A stretch of DNA of 64,000 nt from Herminiimonas sp. GTDB taxonomy: Bacteria > Pseudomonadota > Gammaproteobacteria > Burkholderiales > Burkholderiaceae. Made by a program: the position numbers and the translations under genes. The number at the start of each line of letters is the position of its first letter. Position 1 is the first letter of the stretch. The notes beneath the pieces are model-generated. The model did not search any database. It was not told the DNA's origin and saw nothing but the letters and a program-made list of their open reading frames with translations. The stretch lies in NCBI RefSeq assembly GCF_030655415.1, contig NZ_JAURVN010000004.1, positions 62,001 through 126,000 of the forward strand. The letters are read 5' to 3'. This document shows, one piece after another, positions 1 through 10,600 of this stretch.

Positions 1-2002
1 GATCCGTTTTCAACAAGTTTCACTCATGCGTGGCATCAAGCCACTCCTCGACAAAGTCGACGTCACACTCAATCCTGGCGATAAAATCGGCCTGATCGGT
101 GCCAACGGCGCGGGCAAATCCAGCCTGTTTGGATTACTGCGCGGTGAACTGCATGCCGATCTCGGCTCTATCGACTTTCCAGCCAAATGGCGCGTCGCCT
201 ACGTCGCGCAAGAGACTCCACCGCTGGAACGCTCGGCGATCGATTACGCCATCGATGGCGACGTCACCTTGCGCCGTCTGGAAGAAGAACTCGCCTTCCT
301 CGAAAGCGAACCAGACACGACTGACAATGGTGTATTGATCGGCGATCTTTACAGCGCGTTGGCCGATGCCGACGCCTACACCGTGCGCTCGCGCGGCGAA
401 CAATTGCTGCTCGGCCTCGGCTTCACGATGGCGCAGATGGAACAACCGGTTGCGAGTTTCTCCGGCGGTTGGCGTATGCGTTTGAACCTGGCGCAAGCCT
501 TGATGTGCCCTTCCGATTTGCTGCTGCTCGATGAACCGACCAACCATTTGGATCTGGACGCAATCATCTGGCTGGAAGACTGGCTCAAACGTTATCCAGG
601 TACCTTGATCGTCATCTCGCATGATAGGGATTTCCTGGATGCTGTCGTCAACGTCATCGTGCATATTGATGAACGCAAGCTGAAACGCTACTCAGGTAAT
701 TACTCAGGATTCGAACGTCAACGTGCGGCACAAATGATCCTGGCGCAAAGCGCACTGGAAAAACAAACACGCCAACGCGCGCATCTGGAATCCTTCATCA
801 ACCGCTTCAAGGCGCAAGCCAGCAAAGCGCGTCAAGCGCAAAGTCGGATGAAGGCTTTGGAGAAAATGGATGAGCTGGCTCCGCTGCGCGCCGCTGCTGA
901 ATTCTCATTTGAATTCCGTGAACCGGCTGCTGCACCGAATCCATTGTTAGTCATGGAAAACGTTGATGCCGGTTACCGCATCGAAAATGAAACCGATTAT
1001 TCGATCACGGAAAAGAAAATCGTTTCCGGCATCAACTTCTCATTACAGATCGGCCAGCGCATCGGCCTGCTTGGCGTCAATGGTGCAGGTAAATCGACGC
1101 TGATCAAAACCATCGCAGCAGAACTGGCGCCATTGAGCGGCGTATCGGAATTCGGCAAAGGCCTGGCAATCGGTTACTTCGCCCAGCACCAAGTTGAAAT
1201 GTTGCGCCACGAAGAATCACCGCTTTGGCATCTGGCGCACATCGCTCCGAATGTGCGTGAACAAGAACTGCGCAACTTCCTTGGCAGCTTCAACTTCAAC
1301 GGCGCGATGGTAACGAGTAAAATCGCGCCCTTCTCCGGTGGTGAAAAAGCGCGTCTCGCATTGGCACTGATCGTGTGGCAACGCCCTAACCTCTTGCTAC
1401 TCGATGAACCAACCAACCATTTGGATCTGGAAACACGCGAAGCACTGACGATGGCATTGGCGCAGTTCGAAGGCACGCTGATGGTTGTCTCACATGATAG
1501 ACATTTGCTGCGCGCCACGACCGACGAATTCATCATCGTCGCCGACGGCAAACTGCAACCATTCGACGGCGATCTAGATGACTACAAAGATTGGCTTTTC
1601 AAAACCAAACTGGCAACTAAAAATGCCGCCGCCGGCAATGCCGCAGCGCTGCCAGTAGTCAAAGAGAAATCCGCCAGCGTCATCGCACCTGCTGCACCAG
1701 CAGCATCGGCAGTAGATAAACGTGAGCAGAAAAAACAGGAAGCAGAAGATCGCCAAAAACTGGCCGCGCACAGAAAGCCGATTGAGCTCAAAATCAAAAA
1801 GCTCGAAGAGCAAATCACCAAGCGTAATGCTCAAAAAGCCACAGTCGAAACAGCGCTTGCCGATCCATTGATCTACGATGCCGCCAAGAAAAAAGAACTG
1901 AAGCAACTGCTAGCCGATCAGTCTTTCTATACGAAAGAAGTCACGCAACTGGAAGCTGAATGGCTGGAGCAACAAGAAGCGTTGGAAAAAGCCGGCAAGT
2001 AA
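1..2002 (+). CDS. yheS: YheS-type ABC-F ATPase (5' end at window edge)
   Basis: ABC-F family ATPase of the YheS/Uup type: two nucleotide-binding domains on one chain and no membrane segment. Family members act on the ribosome rather than in transport. Domain 1 has Walker A GANGAGKS (about nt 98-121), signature SGGWRMR and Walker B LLLLDEPTNHLDLD. Domain 2 has Walker A GVNGAGKST (about nt 1072-1100), signature FSGGEKARL and a second LLLLDEPTNHLDL. A Lys/Glu-rich, probably coiled-coil tail follows (about nt 1720-2000). The first visible ATG is at 26, but the same frame is open back to base 2 and encodes IRFQQVSL, matching the expected family N-terminus. Base 1 is G, so the real ATG probably lies two bases outside the window. 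The DUF2520 gene follows 25 bp downstream. Confidence 0.93.
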   Translation, partial: IRFQQVSLMRGIKPLLDKVDVTLNPGDKIGLIGANGAGKSSLFGLLRGELHADLGSIDFPAKWRVAYVAQETPPLERSAIDYAIDGDVTLRRLEEELAFLESEPDTTDNGVLIGDLYSALADADAYTVRSRGEQLLLGLGFTMAQMEQPVASFSGGWRMRLNLAQALMCPSDLLLLDEPTNHLDLDAIIWLEDWLKRYPGTLIVISHDRDFLDAVVNVIVHIDERKLKRYSGNYSGFERQRAAQMILAQSALEKQTRQRAHLESFINRFKAQASKARQAQSRMKALEKMDELAPLRAAAEFSFEFREPAAAPNPLLVMENVDAGYRIENETDYSITEKKIVSGINFSLQIGQRIGLLGVNGAGKSTLIKTIAAELAPLSGVSEFGKGLAIGYFAQHQVEMLRHEESPLWHLAHIAPNVREQELRNFLGSFNFNGAMVTSKIAPFSGGEKARLALALIVWQRPNLLLLDEPTNHLDLETREALTMALAQFEGTLMVVSHDRHLLRATTDEFIIVADGKLQPFDGDLDDYKDWLFKTKLATKNAAAGNAAALPVVKEKSASVIAPAAPAASAVDKREQKKQEAEDRQKLAAHRKPIELKIKKLEEQITKRNAQKATVETALADPLIYDAAKKKELKQLLADQSFYTKEVTQLEAEWLEQQEALEKAGK

Positions 2003-2027
2003 GCAAAACCAATCACAAGCGACCAGC

Positions 2028-2855
2028 ATGAACCATGCAGCGACACTCAGCATTATCGGTTGTGGCAAAGTAGGCCAGACGCTGGGACGCTTGTGGCGCG
2101 ACAATGGTGTCGTCGAGATTCAAGACATTTTAAATCGCTCGACAGCAAGCGGAATGGACGCCGTTACTTTCATAGGCAAAGGACGAGTAGCAAATAGCTA
2201 CGCCGATCTGCACCCTGCCGACATCTTCCTGATCGCTGCACCGGACGATCAAATCGCGATCTGTTGCGAGGCTTTGGCAAACGCAAATTGTCTTTCCACA
2301 GACAGCATCGTCTTTCACTGCAGCGGTGCGCTGCCGTCATCGATCTTGCAAGCTGCAAGCGCGCATGGCGCAGCAATCGCCAGCATTCATCCCATCCGAA
2401 GTTTTGCAGTACCGGAAAAAATCATCAACGATTTCGCCGGTACTTATTGCGGCATAGAGGGCGATCAGCGTGCGCTCGATATATTGACGCCACTATTCAC
2501 AGCGATCGGTGCTCAGTTGGTAACGATCAAAAGCGAACAAAAAATCCTATATCACGCCGCTGCGGTGTTCGCATCCAACTATCTGGTCACGCTGCTGGAC
2601 ACAGCGGTGCAAACTTATGGACAAGCTGGCATACCGCAAGACGTGGCGCTGAAGATGATGGCATCGCTAGTGAGGGAAACGACAGAGAATGTTTTGAAGA
2701 TCGGGCCAGAAAAAGCACTAACGGGACCAATCGCACGGGGTGATGTAGAAACAGTGCTCAATCAATACCGCGCAGTCAAAAAATGGAATCGCCGCTATGG
2801 CGAACTCTATAAAAAGCTTGGTAAGCTCACTTCATACTTGATACGACGAAGTTAG
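2028..2855 (+). CDS. Rossmann-like and DUF2520 domain oxidoreductase
   Basis: A 275-residue protein with an N-terminal NAD(P)-binding fold (SIIGCGKVGQTLG, glycines 11, 13, 16) and a helical C-terminal half of the DUF2520 type, including the conserved stretch HPIRSFA and an SNYLVTL helix. The layout resembles ProC-like and F420-dependent-reductase-like dehydrogenases. The substrate is not known for this family, so no reaction is assigned. It probably shares a transcript with the ABC-F gene 25 bp upstream. It ends only 7 bp from the convergent lipoprotein gene, which marks the border between core genes and the accessory secretion island. Confidence 0.85.
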   Translation: MNHAATLSIIGCGKVGQTLGRLWRDNGVVEIQDILNRSTASGMDAVTFIGKGRVANSYADLHPADIFLIAAPDDQIAICCEALANANCLSTDSIVFHCSGALPSSILQAASAHGAAIASIHPIRSFAVPEKIINDFAGTYCGIEGDQRALDILTPLFTAIGAQLVTIKSEQKILYHAAAVFASNYLVTLLDTAVQTYGQAGIPQDVALKMMASLVRETTENVLKIGPEKALTGPIARGDVETVLNQYRAVKKWNRRYGELYKKLGKLTSYLIRRS

Positions 2856-2862
2856 CGAGAAA

Positions 2863-3168
2863 TCAACACTCCTTGATTCTTATCGCAGCTTGCGTCGAAC
2901 AAATTCCCATGTATCCGTCAATGTAGCGAAAATTTTCCTTAAACATACAACGCTCTCGTTTTGCCGTCTCACCAAGAGAATCATCTGGATTACGCCCTGT
3001 AATAACATTTGGAAATCCGCAGGCAATCATCTCTTTTTTGATCTCTTCGCTCTGCAGATTATTTTTCTCAAACATTTTAAACATTGGTGGTGTTGGTTGA
3101 AACGAATGCGAAGCACATGATGCAATAAAAATTACTAATCCTAAGATAGGCAACTGTCGGCTATTCAT
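2863..3168 (-). CDS. Small lipoprotein, C-x-M...CGFP family (island, third)
   Basis: A 101-residue predicted lipoprotein. A hydrophobic signal segment ends in the lipobox IASC, so Cys18 should be lipidated. The mature part has a pattern of the type KKEMIACGFPN ... ERCMF ... FRY. This resembles the small lipoprotein directly behind tpsA (4323-4643), which has IGCRG ... KACMLQGGYRY, so the two may be distant paralogs. No canonical Shine-Dalgarno sequence is seen. The 140 bp upstream of the ATG are a diverged copy of the sequence upstream of the next lipoprotein gene. Function is unknown. Its place downstream of a two-partner secretion pair suggests an accessory or protective role, which is inference. 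Confidence 0.72.
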   Translation of the reverse strand: MNSRQLPILGLVIFIASCASHSFQPTPPMFKMFEKNNLQSEEIKKEMIACGFPNVITGRNPDDSLGETAKRERCMFKENFRYIDGYMGICSTQAAIRIKEC

Positions 3169-3310
3169 TATTGAACTTTAGCAAGGTAGCTTGGGCTAAC
3201 GTTTTTCAACCAAAATTTTTTAAATATCAAAGTCGATTGATATATTCCGATGTCGTTAGAATGCGCCCAACTTCCGGCCATATTTGCTTTCCCAACTCAA
3301 CGGTGATGGA
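3169..3310 (-). repeat. Duplicated lipoprotein leader, copy 1
   Basis: Starts directly upstream of the ATG of the 101-residue lipoprotein and aligns with 4191-4328. Shared blocks include TAGCTTGGGC, AACGTTTT, ATTTTTTAAA, CAAAGTCGA and CAACTT in the same order and spacing. Identity is about 70% by eye over a 90-bp core. Probably a duplicated promoter/5' UTR. The rest of the gap to 3377 shows nothing recognisable. Confidence 0.75.
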
Positions 3311-3377
3311 ATTTATCACTTTGAATGTTGGTTTGATAAACCGCTTGGCCAAGCTGCCACTCTACCAAGATAAAGCA

Positions 3378-4190
3378 TTACTTCTGTTCCACATTCTCAA
3401 TTTTTACTGATTCAATCAAGTGTCGGTAGATTGCCTGCATTTGCAAATGTGTTTGCGGCGAATTCAATGAATTCTGATTTGCATTCAACTTTAAGGCGAT
3501 AGTATAGTCACTTGCGCCTACGGGAAGAATCCACATTTGAAAAGGGCCGCTGACCACGTTTATTTTAGGAGTCTGCAAATCCGATTGATAAACGTACCAG
3601 GTATTGTTGCCAACGGTCTTCTTTGTTGCTGGCTGTATGAATCCCCACTCCGGTAAAATTTTTTCCCATTCAGTAACCGTGCGTTTAAAGAAATAATACG
3701 TTAGCGAATGGCTGCTGCCTACCCAGACTTGAAGGCACATGGGCGTCAACCCCGTTTCAAACACTTTTCCACCATAGTCACAGTTCGGCGAATCTGCGGG
3801 ACAGTGGCCGGTCACTTTTTTGCTACGTACAAAGCGGTCAAAGTTCCATGTAGGGTGGACGTCGCGCTGCTTTGTTACATTACCCTCTTCGTAAATATCT
3901 TTTCCAGCATAAAATTCTCCCTGATACCCATTGGAAATGCCTAGCGTCGGAGAACTTGCATATTGGCAGCCATTCGAATTGCGTGGCCATTCATGCGTTA
4001 TCTTGTACTTATCAAGAAATTTGACTTGATAGGTGTCATATACGCCAGTGACGTTTGCATCAAGAGCACCTGACTTTAATAGTTTAGTTTCATTGGCTTT
4101 GTCTGCTAGCTGCTGATTTACAAAGCTGCAGCCGCCTATGTTTATGATTAAAGTCAAAAATAAGGAATAAGTAAATTTCTTGTTCATCAT
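3378..4190 (-). CDS. Hypothetical lipoprotein (island, second)
   Basis: A 270-residue predicted lipoprotein. The signal segment is KFTYSLFLTLIINIGGC, with lipobox IGGC and Cys21. The mature part has further cysteines at HCPADSPNCDYGG and PMCLQVWVG, and a C-terminal half rich in aromatic residues that looks like beta structure. No family is recognised. The start is ATGATG; either Met is possible. The gene is AT-rich compared with neighbouring core genes and has no clear ribosome binding site. It is preceded by leader copy 2 and followed by leader copy 1, so gene plus leader looks like a repeated unit. Function is unknown; an envelope location is predicted. Confidence 0.72.
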   Translation of the reverse strand: MMNKKFTYSLFLTLIINIGGCSFVNQQLADKANETKLLKSGALDANVTGVYDTYQVKFLDKYKITHEWPRNSNGCQYASSPTLGISNGYQGEFYAGKDIYEEGNVTKQRDVHPTWNFDRFVRSKKVTGHCPADSPNCDYGGKVFETGLTPMCLQVWVGSSHSLTYYFFKRTVTEWEKILPEWGFIQPATKKTVGNNTWYVYQSDLQTPKINVVSGPFQMWILPVGASDYTIALKLNANQNSLNSPQTHLQMQAIYRHLIESVKIENVEQK

Positions 4191-4328
4191 ATTTTCATTA
4201 GCTCGCTAGCTTGGGCAACGTTTTATCTCCCCAATTTTTTAAAATAGCAAAGTCGACAGATCAATTCTGATCTCGTGATAATCGACACAACTTGCACTCC
4301 TATTTCTTATACCAATTCCACGTTAATC
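4191..4328 (-). repeat. Duplicated lipoprotein leader, copy 2
   Basis: Homologous to 3169-3310 and placed at the same position, immediately upstream of a lipoprotein start codon. Its far end runs into the last codons of the small lipoprotein gene at 4323-4643. The repeat therefore fills the whole gap between the two genes. Confidence 0.75.
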
Positions 4329-4643
4329 GTTCTGATATCGGTATCCACCTTGTAACATGCAAGCTTTCATCTCCGAAGTTTGGCGAAGACGGGAGGTGTC
4401 TTTCGTCTCATTAGGAAGCATCTTTCTCATGTCCCAGGAAAATCCACCATCAGCCTTCCCCCTACAACCAATCCAATCATCTTTCCTCCCTTCTTCTGTC
4501 ATGGATTGCTTAACCCAATAGTCTCTGTACGGCTTGATATTTTCCCCACTCCTTGGATCACCGTTCATCCAGTAACCCCCAATACCACAGGCAGCCAAAA
4601 AAATAATTAAAACGTTAGCAATAACTAACCTTATCCATCTCAT
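4323..4643 (-). CDS. Small lipoprotein overlapping the tpsA stop
   Basis: A 106-residue predicted lipoprotein with a signal ending in lipobox LAAC (Cys19). The mature part holds a two-cysteine pattern, DWIGCRG ... KACMLQGGYRY. The frame is open upstream to 4745, but the start at 4643 is preferred. It has AAGGA upstream, the lipoprotein signal starts there, and ATGA at 4643-4640 overlaps the tpsA stop by four bases, the usual layout for translational coupling. The position equals that of cdiI immunity genes or bcpO-type lipoproteins in CDI loci. Immunity function is not shown by sequence. It may be paralogous to the lipoprotein at 2863-3168. Confidence 0.8.
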   Translation of the reverse strand: MRWIRLVIANVLIIFLAACGIGGYWMNGDPRSGENIKPYRDYWVKQSMTEEGRKDDWIGCRGKADGGFSWDMRKMLPNETKDTSRLRQTSEMKACMLQGGYRYQND

Positions 4644-7600
4644 CTTGAGTTCCTTAATAGAATAGAAATGGCTTGCCACACTTCTGGCGGCAATAGTTCC
4701 GACATCGCGAATGGCGTAGATGGAACGATTGCCAAGACACTCCAAGTTTCATGAAATGCCTTCTGTACATTACTTCTTCCACGCTTCGTATCCCCTTGTT
4801 CATCGTACAGTCCCGTCACCTGTCCACCCAAAAAATCATGTGTTCCACCAAAAGACTCTATCAATTTATCTTGCCAACTCCCCGCGGCATACGGTTCACC
4901 AAACAATGTTCCTTTCCAACCTTGAATACCACCTGTTGCACCTGCAGCCTTCTGCCCTTCCGTAGAATCAAGGTATTGGAAAAGTGTCATTCCATTCACC
5001 GCCTCCCTGTTCCACTGTACCTTCCCGTCTTTCAAATCCAGAATCTCAATCCCATTCGAGTCCTTTGTTGTAACGCACCGCTCGTTGTTTTTCCCGCAAA
5101 TATTATCTAGATCCGCTCGCGTCCCACCAGTTCCTTGTCCATCACCACGTATCCCTTCACTCTTTCCTTTCAAGAAATTGGTGAACGTTTCGCCCCCATC
5201 CACAATCCCTTTGAACTTCAATGAATTTTCTATCGTGATTTCACGCATTTTATCGGCAGCTATCGACAAAGATTCCTTAGTTAGCGCTGAAGCACCCATC
5301 CCGGTCACGGCACCAATTAATATATTCATGACGCGTTCTTGCAACAATAAATCGTCAAGCTGTTTGCCAATGACTATTTTTTCATCCCCTGTCGCTTTCC
5401 GGAGTTGCTCTCTTAATTCTTTTCTTTCTGTCTGAACATAATCAGCCACAGCTTTGCTGGCCTGCTGGCTAAAGGCTTGAGTAATCTGCACCTGTGCATT
5501 GATTTCTTTCTGAACCTTATCCGCATCAAATATTTTTGCGATACCGGTTTCGGGATCACCAGAGCGCACATCCTTGTTGCCGGCGATGGCGCTGATACCT
5601 GATGTGGTAGTGCTTTCGGCATGACCGCTGTCTTTTCCGATGCCAGCACCGGACAGTTTGGGTGTGCCTGCGCTAGAGCCGTATCCGAGCGCAACACCAA
5701 AGGAATCGGCCTTGTAATCCGCCCTGTTGTCGATATCGGTGGTGGTGAGCTGGATAGTACTGAAGCTGTTCCTGTTCTCTTCAACGGCTTTGTCGGTGCT
5801 AGCAATCACGGCCCCCTTAAGATCCGTATTGCCCGCAACCTTCACGTCGAAACCGTCGTCGCCTGCCTTGATGCCGCTTTGCTGCACTACGCTGGCATAG
5901 TCAGAATTGACCTTGCTCTTGCTGAAGTTGACGCTCGCACTCCATACGCCAAAGCCAATGGAGACACCACCTCCCATGTCCTTTTGTTTGCTGTCGTACT
6001 GGCTTGTGTCTTGCAGGCTTTGGATATTAAGGTCGCCGCCAATATCGGCAGTAACTTGCTTGCCGGTCGCAACAGCGCCAATTAGATTGGTATCTGCGCC
6101 GGATTGTAGCGTCAGTTGATTAACTGCAGTGACGTGCGTATTGGTCCAGTTGACATCACTGCCGTCGGCATTGCCACGACCTTGGCTGGCACTGGCGTTG
6201 ATCATGAAACCATCTGTGCCGAAGCTAATCCCAATGCTGCTGCTGGCGGACTTGTTGTCGCTATGCTGCTCTGCAGTGTTAATGGCAGCCAGCAAGTTGA
6301 TCTTGTCATCCGCCTGGATCGTGACGTTTTTGCCAGAGATGTTTGAGCCTTGAATCGTGACATCGGAATCCTGGCCAGCACCTGCTGCCTTAATGATGAT
6401 GTCACCGCCGGCAACAACATTAGACTCTGTGGCATGCGACCCGCTTTGAACGGTTTTTTTAGAACTGCTGGAGGCACCAATGCTTAAACTTAAATTGATG
6501 CCCCCTGCTTGGTCAGCCGCGTTGGCGTCGCGGCTTGTAGTTTCGCCGGTTTCTTTGTTCGTACCGGTTGCTATCTGATTGTCTTTGCCATTGATGGTTT
6601 TACCTTGACCTGCCTGGATAGCATCGGCAGCATTTTTTACCGATAGGCCTGCGACTGCACCGGCGAGTACCTTCATGCGTCCATCACTGGTATTGCCGGC
6701 TGCGTCCACCATCTGGGCTACAGTTTGCATTGCGGTAATGACAGGGTTGGTAAGAGCAAGAGTCAGTCCGCTTTGTTTAGAACGTTGCTCTGTGGTGGTA
6801 GTGTAGCTATCTGTTGCTTCGACGATGTCGACAGTTTTAGCAGCAATGGCTATATCACCACCTGGCGCAACGACATCACTACCAACCTGCTTGTACTGGT
6901 TGCCGGCCACTAGCTTGACGTCATCAGCGACACTACCGACCGTGCTGCCTACAGATCCAGTGCGGGTGTTTTTCTGGTCGCTGCTTAGTTGTTGACTACC
7001 GTATGTAATACTTAATCCACCACTACTGAAAAGACCACTCTTCTTCGTTTCGTTGAAACTGCTGGCCTGACTTGTATTGGTCGCAGCTTCGATGTTCAGA
7101 TTACGTCCGGCTACCACTACGGTGTCGCTGTCACCGACCACATTGGACCCTCGGATAAGAGTGTCACCACCCGAGGCGAGAGTTACGGTCTTGCCACCAA
7201 TGCTGCTACCGATTGCACTATCACTCTGGCTTTGACTGCGACTTTCGGTACTCGATTTGGAGAGGAAACCTGAACTCGTAGCATAGCGGGCTTCATCGCT
7301 TTGAATAGTGCTGCGGCCTTCCGTAATCTTGATATCGCCACTAGCACTGAGTGCCAAATCGCCGGTGGCATTAACAGTAGTAGCACGCGCATTAAAGTCC
7401 TTGCCAGCAATCAAAGTAGTCTGGTTACCTGAAATGATCTGGCTACCAACTTCCTGCGTGCCAGACTCGCGTATATAGTTCCGCGCGCTAGCTGTTAGGT
7501 CACTCTTGTATCCAGTATCTACAGCCCCGAGGCTAACATTGTTGCCAGCAGTAGCTTGAATGCTTCCCGTGCTTGAGAGAACACCTGCCAGCACACTAAA

Positions 7601-10600
7601 GTCGTTACCAGCGCTGGCAACAAGAATACCCTTATCTCCAGTGACGTAGAGTCCGGCGACACGATCAACCTGGGTAAGACTACTGCTAGACAGACCAGCA
7701 GATGCTGATCCCGTGCTAGTCGTGCTTTGTATAGTCAGATTTCTACCTGCCGTAGCAGTGAGATTATCTTCAGCGATAATGCGACCGCCAAGGTTAACAA
7801 GATCCTGCTGAGCAGCCACACTGACTGTCTTACCCCCGATGGCGCCCAAGTTCTGCACATTGTCTGCATTGATTTGCACGACGTTACGCCCACCAATCGT
7901 TCCAGAGTTTTTAAGATCACCAGTAAGTTGGATGTTGACGTTTTGACCGGCCAGCAAGGAACCGTTTGCAGCAAGATCTCCCGTCTTAGGCATCGCATAA
8001 ACTTGCGGCACGAGCGCAGTAGTCTTGGTTCCATCCGGCAGTACAACCTCTTGCGCAACAAGCCAAACTATATCGCTAGTAAGCTGCGCTACCTGACTTG
8101 CCGTAAGTGCTATTCCCGGAACGAGATTCCACTTCTGAGCATAGGTCACACCTGATTGCATCAGTGCCTGGTATTGAGCCTCGTCGCTGGAATAGCCATC
8201 AAGGAATCTGCGTCCAGTGAGTTGCGCTACTTGTTCACGTATGAGTTTTTGTTCGTAGAAGCCATCGCCCAAACGTTTTTGAATCGTGTTTGGATCGGTC
8301 GCTAATACCTGCAGCATGTAATCGCTCGAGAGCCATTGCTGCTGATTATTAAAACGTGGATCGCCTTTGTAAATATGACTGTCGTTAGCATCTGGATTAA
8401 GAATTATGAGACTGCTGCTAGGTGCAGTATGGCTCGCGAGTTGGGTGCCTGTTCCAGAAACGCTAGTGTTGCCGGTGGCAAGCGAGGTATCGAGTTTGGT
8501 GGTAACACTCTCGCTGACATAGACATAGCTTCCAGTACCGAAATATCCAGCTCGTAGTCGGTAGGGTGAATATTCCACGGTATCCCCCCGGAACGTGCCG
8601 AGATCGGTGACTTGACGGTGCCCCGAAGTCTCAGTACTAGTCAAATTACTGCCAGTGATGTCTAGATTTCCGCCGGCTAAGATCTGACTATTGTCGTTAA
8701 GGATGGAACCACCCGAGAGCTTCATCCCACTTCCAGAGACAATGCGTCCTGGTGCACCAGCGTTATCGACGACGGTCTGCACCGTCTGCGTACTTGTTAC
8801 CCATATATGATAAAAGTCACGGTAAGAACGGGAGATCAGGTTCTGGTTGTAACTGATAAGCCGATTTCTTAACTGCGCCTGATCACCCACCGGCACATTA
8901 AAAAGTGTCCATACATTGCTGTTTGCAGGATAAGAGTAATTTACGCTAACAACGTCGCCCTCTGGAGTGTCCTCATAGGCTGTTAGCTGATAAGGGACCT
9001 TAGAGTAACCGGCTTCAAACGGATACTGACTGCTAGGAGCAACGTATTCCAACCGCGGGAGACCAACGTCGCCGGAATCACTCCTATCTGAGGCACATCG
9101 AAAGCAACGTCCAGTATTGCTTTCCAGGTATCTAGTTCCACCCAGACGAATGTAATAAGCAGAGGCGGCTTGGTTAGTTGTATCGGTCCGAATACTAAAA
9201 TCGGGATTGATATTGTTAATCTGGAGCGCGGAGATATTTGCGCCTCCCTTCGATTCGATAGTAGCTGCTGCATTGTTGATGGTTCCTGCCGTGCCATTGA
9301 CTTGATTTTGTGCATCCAAACTGCCGCCGATGTTGAGAGCATTCGCCCCGATACCAGCGCTAAAAAGTAAAGAGCCATTTCGATTGTTCAAAGTACCAAC
9401 ACCAATATCCAATCTCTGACGTGCCGCAATTCCCGCATCTGAACGAACGCCGCTGAGCGTTTCTGAATCGTTGTTCAGAACATTAGCCGCAATACCGAGG
9501 TCATCACCATAGATACGGCCAGTGCCAATATTGTCGAGCGCATCTGCCTTTAATAACACAGCACTACCATCGATCAGTCCACGGTTAGTCAAACTGTTCG
9601 TGGCTGAGACCTTCATCGTATTGCCAACCATCTCACCAGTAGCTGCATTTCCAATATCGTCAGCAGTAATAGTAATAGTAATAGTATCGTCTGCTGCCAA
9701 CTTTCCTGCATTGTCTATAGCGCCTGCTGTGATAGCGAGCGATGAACCAGCCTCGACCTTTGCACCGGCTTCGTTAAGAACACCAGTTGCGGTTACGATT
9801 GACGCTTGACCTTGTGCGCTAATAACTGCATTTGCACCGACGTTACTTATTCCGCCGGCTGTATCTATTTTTATGTTTCCGCCACTACCATTAGACGATG
9901 CTGCCTGGATCGCGCCTTCATTCGTCAATAGGCCGTTAGAGAGCAGAACGAGATTGCCACCTGCTGCATTAATTGTGCCCTTGTTGCGCACACCTAATCC
10001 ACTCTCACTACCAACCAAATAAATGTGACCCGCGTACATCCCACCTATCGCAGCAACATCAAGACTAAATTGCGGAGTTGGACCAGTGCCGGCGATCGGA
10101 GTGACACCTTGCGAGACATCTCCCGGATAGTCCGTGCTTGTCCTGCTGACTTCATTCGCACCAGTAATGACTTTCAAGCGATTCGCCCAGATACCTGCGT
10201 TGAGCTGAACTGATCTGGCAAGAATATCAGTGTAGTTCGCAGTACGAGTATCCAATCCAAGGCCATCGATACTGATGGAGCCTTTAGGGATACGGTAACT
10301 ATCGAGCGAGCCACTATTCACGACAGCAGTCCCCGTTGTAAGCGTGACGCGATCGGCATTGATGAAACCGCCGCCGTTGACTTGAATACCTGCCGGGTTA
10401 GCAATGATGACTTCAGCGCGTTGTCCGGCGACTTCGATATAACCTCGTAGCTGACTTGGATTACTAGAGTTAACCTCATTCAGAATCACGCGTGCGGCGC
10501 CACCGACCAACCAAGGATTGGCCTGCACCCAGCCACCCGTCTGCGTTTGTGTATTCGTTCTACTGTTATTAAGAATTGCACCGTTGCTTTGTACGTCGAA

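Noticed and set aside
3190..3280. Integron attC-like site in leader copy 1 (CTAACG ... CGTTAG)
   Set aside because: The pairing halves do not match the attC core consensus fully, and copy 2 has lost them. No integrase gene is seen.
4640..5300. Classical CDI toxin boundary (VENN) in TpsA
   Set aside because: The motif is not present. ITIENS near the expected place is only a loose resemblance, so no CdiA-CT toxin is called.
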